DNA of 64,000 nucleotides. Origin: an uncultured Lachnospiraceae bacterium. Its GTDB lineage: Bacteria; Bacillota; Clostridia; Lachnospirales; Lachnospiraceae. Below, in pieces: positions 61,496 to 64,000 of this stretch (position 1 is the first letter of the stretch; each line of letters begins with the position of its first letter). Under the pieces are notes generated by a model that ran no database searches, had not been told where the DNA came from, and worked only from the letters and a program-made list of their open reading frames with translations. The DNA is taken from NCBI GenBank assembly GCA_910585075.1, contig CAJUED010000001.1, forward strand, positions 240,962-304,961, read 5' to 3'. Both the position numbers and the translations under genes were made by a program.

Positions 61496-62443
61496 TCAAT
61501 CCAGTTGAATCGTAGGGTCAACCAGCGCATACAAAATATCTGTGACCAGATTTGCAATGAGCACCACCACGGCGGACAAAAGGCATACCCCCATAATCAC
61601 AGGATAATCCCTGCTGCTGATGGCGCTCATAGTCATAAGTCCAAGTCCCGGCCAGGAAAATACCTGTTCAATGATAACCGCCCCGCCAAAGAGCACCGGA
61701 ATTTCCATTCCAATCACCGTGACAATAGGCACCAGCGCATTGCGCAGTGCATGCTTGTTAATCACCAGAAAACGCCCTATCCCTTTGGCCCGTGCCGTGC
61801 GCAGATAATCCTGCTGCAAAATCTCCAGCACCGCGCTTCGAATATATCTGATATTACTGCCCGCCATGGAAGTTGCAAGCACGATCACCGGCATAACCAT
61901 GTGCTTTACCACATCTGCAAAGCCTCCCTCTGTTCCCAGAGTTGTCATTCCGCTTGAAGGAAGCCATCCCAGCTTTACCGTAAAAATATAAATTAACAGC
62001 AAAGAAAGGAAAAACCCCGGTATACTGCTCCCCAAAAAGGAAAAAGTAACCACCGCGTAATCTCCCTTTTCATACTGATGTATGGCGCTGTAAATTCCTG
62101 CAGGAATCGCCATAAGAAGGCTCACCACCAAAGAGACGCCCATCAGCAACAAGGTAGGGCCTAAATGACTGCTTATCATTTCACTTACCGGCTGATAGGA
62201 TTTGATGGAATACCCCATATTCCCGTGAAAAAGCTGTCCCAGCCATACAAAATACTGTACATAAAAGGGCTTATCCAATCCCAGCGCAATTGCCTTTGCT
62301 TCCACAGCGGCCTGAGACACCCTGGGGCCCTGCAGCATTTCCAGGGGACTTCCCGCCATACACATAATGGCATAGTCTATGATGGTAATGCCAATCAGTA
62401 CAGGAATTGCAATTAAAATTCTTTTTATAATATACTTCGTCAA
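61496..62443 (-). CDS. Dipeptide/oligopeptide ABC transporter permease (DppB/OppB type)
   Basis: The 315-residue permease starts MTKYIIKRILIAIPVLIGIT, the DppB hallmark. It has the extracellular GNMGYSIKSYQPVSEMI and the EAA motif RTARAKGIGRFLVINKHALR. It ends DILYALVDPTIQLD, as DppB proteins do. It forms the channel together with the DppC-type partner. No substrate-binding protein gene is seen in the window; it may lie beyond the right edge. Confidence 0.95.
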   Translation of the reverse strand: MTKYIIKRILIAIPVLIGITIIDYAIMCMAGSPLEMLQGPRVSQAAVEAKAIALGLDKPFYVQYFVWLGQLFHGNMGYSIKSYQPVSEMISSHLGPTLLLMGVSLVVSLLMAIPAGIYSAIHQYEKGDYAVVTFSFLGSSIPGFFLSLLLIYIFTVKLGWLPSSGMTTLGTEGGFADVVKHMVMPVIVLATSMAGSNIRYIRSAVLEILQQDYLRTARAKGIGRFLVINKHALRNALVPIVTVIGMEIPVLFGGAVIIEQVFSWPGLGLMTMSAISSRDYPVIMGVCLLSAVVVLIANLVTDILYALVDPTIQLD

Positions 62444-62499
62444 TCTGACCTGTTCTCCTTATCTAACATCAAGTAATCGTTCAGACTTCAGCTTCACTG

Positions 62500-63492
62500 T
62501 TACAACATCACAATCGGGCATGCCGCATAATGGCCGCATCCCGTCTCTGCCTCTAACATTTCAGGCTCCTTCTGCCTGCATATTTCCGTAGCATAAGGAC
62601 ACCTTGGATGAAACCGGCATCCTGAAGGCAGACTGGAGCTGTCGCCGATTTCCCCCCGCAGGGTATTGTAGGCCACTTCCTTCTCCCCCGGGTCAGGCAC
62701 CGGAACCGCATCCAAAAGCGCCTTTGTATAAGGATGTACCGGATTGTTGAAAACTTCCTTCGCCTCACCCATCTCCACAATCCTGCCAAGATACATCACG
62801 GCAATTCTGTTACTCACATAATTCACCGCGCCCAGCCCATGCCCTACAAACAAAAGGGTCAGATTCAGCTCTCTCTGCAATTCCCTCAAAAGATTCAGTA
62901 TCTGGGCCTGTATGGACACATCCAGAGCGCTCACCGGCTCATCGCATACAATAAATCTTGGATTCAGGGAAAGGGCCTTTGCAATGCCGATCCTCTGTCT
63001 TTGTCCCCCTGAAAATTCATGGGGATATCTGCCCAGCACGTTTCGGGGAAGCCCCACCATATCAAGGATTTTCAAAATATCCTTCTCCACCGAGCCCTTG
63101 TCCGATATCTTGTGATACAACATGGGCTGGGAGAGGATTTCAAATATATGCTTCCTGGGATTTAAGGAAGAATAGGGGTCCTGAAATACCATTTGAAGCT
63201 GGGTACGGATTTTCTCCATTTCGCCCTTGGGAAGGGCCGTCAAATCCTTCCCTTTATAATAAATTTTCCCCTCCGTAGGCGTCTCAAGTCCCACCAGTTG
63301 CCTTCCAATGGTAGATTTTCCACATCCCGACTCTCCTACCAGGCCTAAGGTTTCCCCTTCCATAATGGAAAAGCTTACGCCATCCACCGCCTTGGTATAG
63401 CCTTTGGTGTGATTGATGATTCCGCCCTTAATCGGATAATATTTCTTTAAATTTTCCACCTGAATCAAAGGAGTATCCTGTCTATCACTCAT
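62500..63492 (-). CDS. Peptide ABC transporter ATP-binding protein (DppF/OppF type)
   Basis: The 330-residue ATPase has LVGESGCGKSTIGRQLVGLE (Walker A), QMVFQDPYSSLNPRKHIFE (Q-loop), the signature FSGGQRQRIGIAKAL, and FIVCDEPVSALDVSIQAQIL (Walker B). The C-terminal oligopeptide-type extension with Cys residues (SGCRFHPRCPYATEICRQ) follows. LLFVGHGLGAV replaces the usual THD of the switch His region with GHG, so the switch His is kept. It overlaps the partner ATPase gene by four bases. Confidence 0.95.
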   Translation of the reverse strand: MSDRQDTPLIQVENLKKYYPIKGGIINHTKGYTKAVDGVSFSIMEGETLGLVGESGCGKSTIGRQLVGLETPTEGKIYYKGKDLTALPKGEMEKIRTQLQMVFQDPYSSLNPRKHIFEILSQPMLYHKISDKGSVEKDILKILDMVGLPRNVLGRYPHEFSGGQRQRIGIAKALSLNPRFIVCDEPVSALDVSIQAQILNLLRELQRELNLTLLFVGHGLGAVNYVSNRIAVMYLGRIVEMGEAKEVFNNPVHPYTKALLDAVPVPDPGEKEVAYNTLRGEIGDSSSLPSGCRFHPRCPYATEICRQKEPEMLEAETGCGHYAACPIVML

Positions 63493-64000
63493 AACATGAT
63501 TCCCCCTTCCTTCATTACAATACATTTAGCAGTGTGACCGGCCCCAAATTCATAATCCTCCTGGGGATTGTCACATTCCGGCCTTCTGTATTTACATCTG
63601 TCCGCAAACCGGCATCCCTTCATATTATCATAGTTCTCCGGCACGATCCCGGGTATGGATACAAGCTCTCTGTCCACCCCGTCCCGTATGGTGGGAACCG
63701 TGTCAAGCAACGCCTTTGTATAAGGATGCTTCGGATTTTCAAACAGTTCCTTTACGGGAGCCTCCTCTATAATCTGCCCTGCATACATCACCAGCACTCG
63801 GTCTGCCGTATTTGCCACCAGACCGATATCATGGGTGATTAAGATCATGGACATACCCGTTTCCTGCTGGAGCTCCTCAAGCAGCTTCATAATCTGGGCC
63901 TGTATGGTCACATCAAGGGCCGTGGTAGGCTCGTCCGCAATCAACAGCCTTGGGCTGCAGGATAAGGCCATGGCAATCATCACCCTCTGGCGCATTCCAC
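63489..64000 (-). CDS. Peptide ABC transporter ATP-binding protein (DppD/OppD type), N-terminus beyond the window
   Basis: About 170 C-terminal residues are present and the frame runs on past the right edge. Visible are the end of the signature motif (GGMRQRVMIAMAL), Walker B LLIADEPTTALDVTIQAQIM, the switch ILITHDIGL and the oligopeptide C-terminal Cys motif (GCRFADRCKYRRPECD). Walker A is outside the window. It forms the ATPase pair with the downstream DppF-type gene (ATGA overlap). Confidence 0.93.
   Translation of the reverse strand, partial: GMRQRVMIAMALSCSPRLLIADEPTTALDVTIQAQIMKLLEELQQETGMSMILITHDIGLVANTADRVLVMYAGQIIEEAPVKELFENPKHPYTKALLDTVPTIRDGVDRELVSIPGIVPENYDNMKGCRFADRCKYRRPECDNPQEDYEFGAGHTAKCIVMKEGGIML

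Overview
The window looks like chromosome of a gut-type Clostridia, most likely a Lachnospiraceae member (inference). Supporting signs are a stand-alone Spo0A C-terminal DNA-binding domain, strong AGGAGG-type ribosome sites, a T-box leader in front of ileS, Rpn/PD-(D/E)XK 'transposase' genes, and a Gram-positive CpsB/CpsC/CpsD capsule control set with LCP and sortase-like envelope proteins. Nearly all genes lie on the minus strand. No rRNA, tRNA or CRISPR array was seen.

Layout. 86-4047: a small operon of a Spo0A-C regulator, a PseC-like sugar aminotransferase, a GT2 glycosyltransferase and an ATP-grasp protein. 4281-13247: housekeeping genes (HAM1-type NTPase, alkyladenine glycosylase, Na/Pi cotransporter with PhoU domain, a NahK-like sugar kinase, mfd, pth). 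13468-16860: an Rpn relic, glnA, a small membrane protein, and a gene graveyard with a frameshifted ugd fragment next to an Rpn tail. 16860-40742: a large exopolysaccharide/capsule locus read right to left. It runs cpsB, cpsC, an XRE regulator, cpsD, an Ig-like surface protein, an LCP transferase, a sortase-like lipoprotein without the catalytic residues, a small secreted protein, a priming sugar transferase, galE, an Rpn element, six transferase-type genes, wzy, wzx, a nonulosonate synthase, a CMP-sugar synthetase fused to a HAD phosphatase, glf, a UDP-xylose synthase and ugd. The predicted sugars are galactofuranose, glucuronate or xylose, and a sialic-acid-like nonulosonate. The stretch from about 20 to 30 kb is visibly A+T-rich, as expected for an exchanged serotype cassette.

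40743-42812: upstream of cpsB lies a tyrosine recombinase gene bracketed by two repeat pairs: 27-bp near-palindromic inverted repeats outside and 32-bp direct repeats inside. This looks like a DNA switch or a small excisable cassette controlling the capsule operon, and it is the most interesting feature of the window. 42813-55547: tcdA, glgP, ileS with T-box, an Eis-like acetyltransferase and a SWIM/SNF2 helicase, with several structured intergenic repeats between them. 56072-57472: a plus-strand operon with a DUF433/DUF5615 toxin-antitoxin pair. 57660-64000: pncB, an M20 amidohydrolase and a dipeptide-type ABC transporter that runs off the window.

Recurring intergenic sequence is unusually rich. 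There are two families of structured elements, each with two copies; a 5' leader shared by two unrelated genes; a dispersed repeat of about 45 bp in five copies; and a 19-bp inverted repeat around the intact Rpn gene. All alignments were done by eye.
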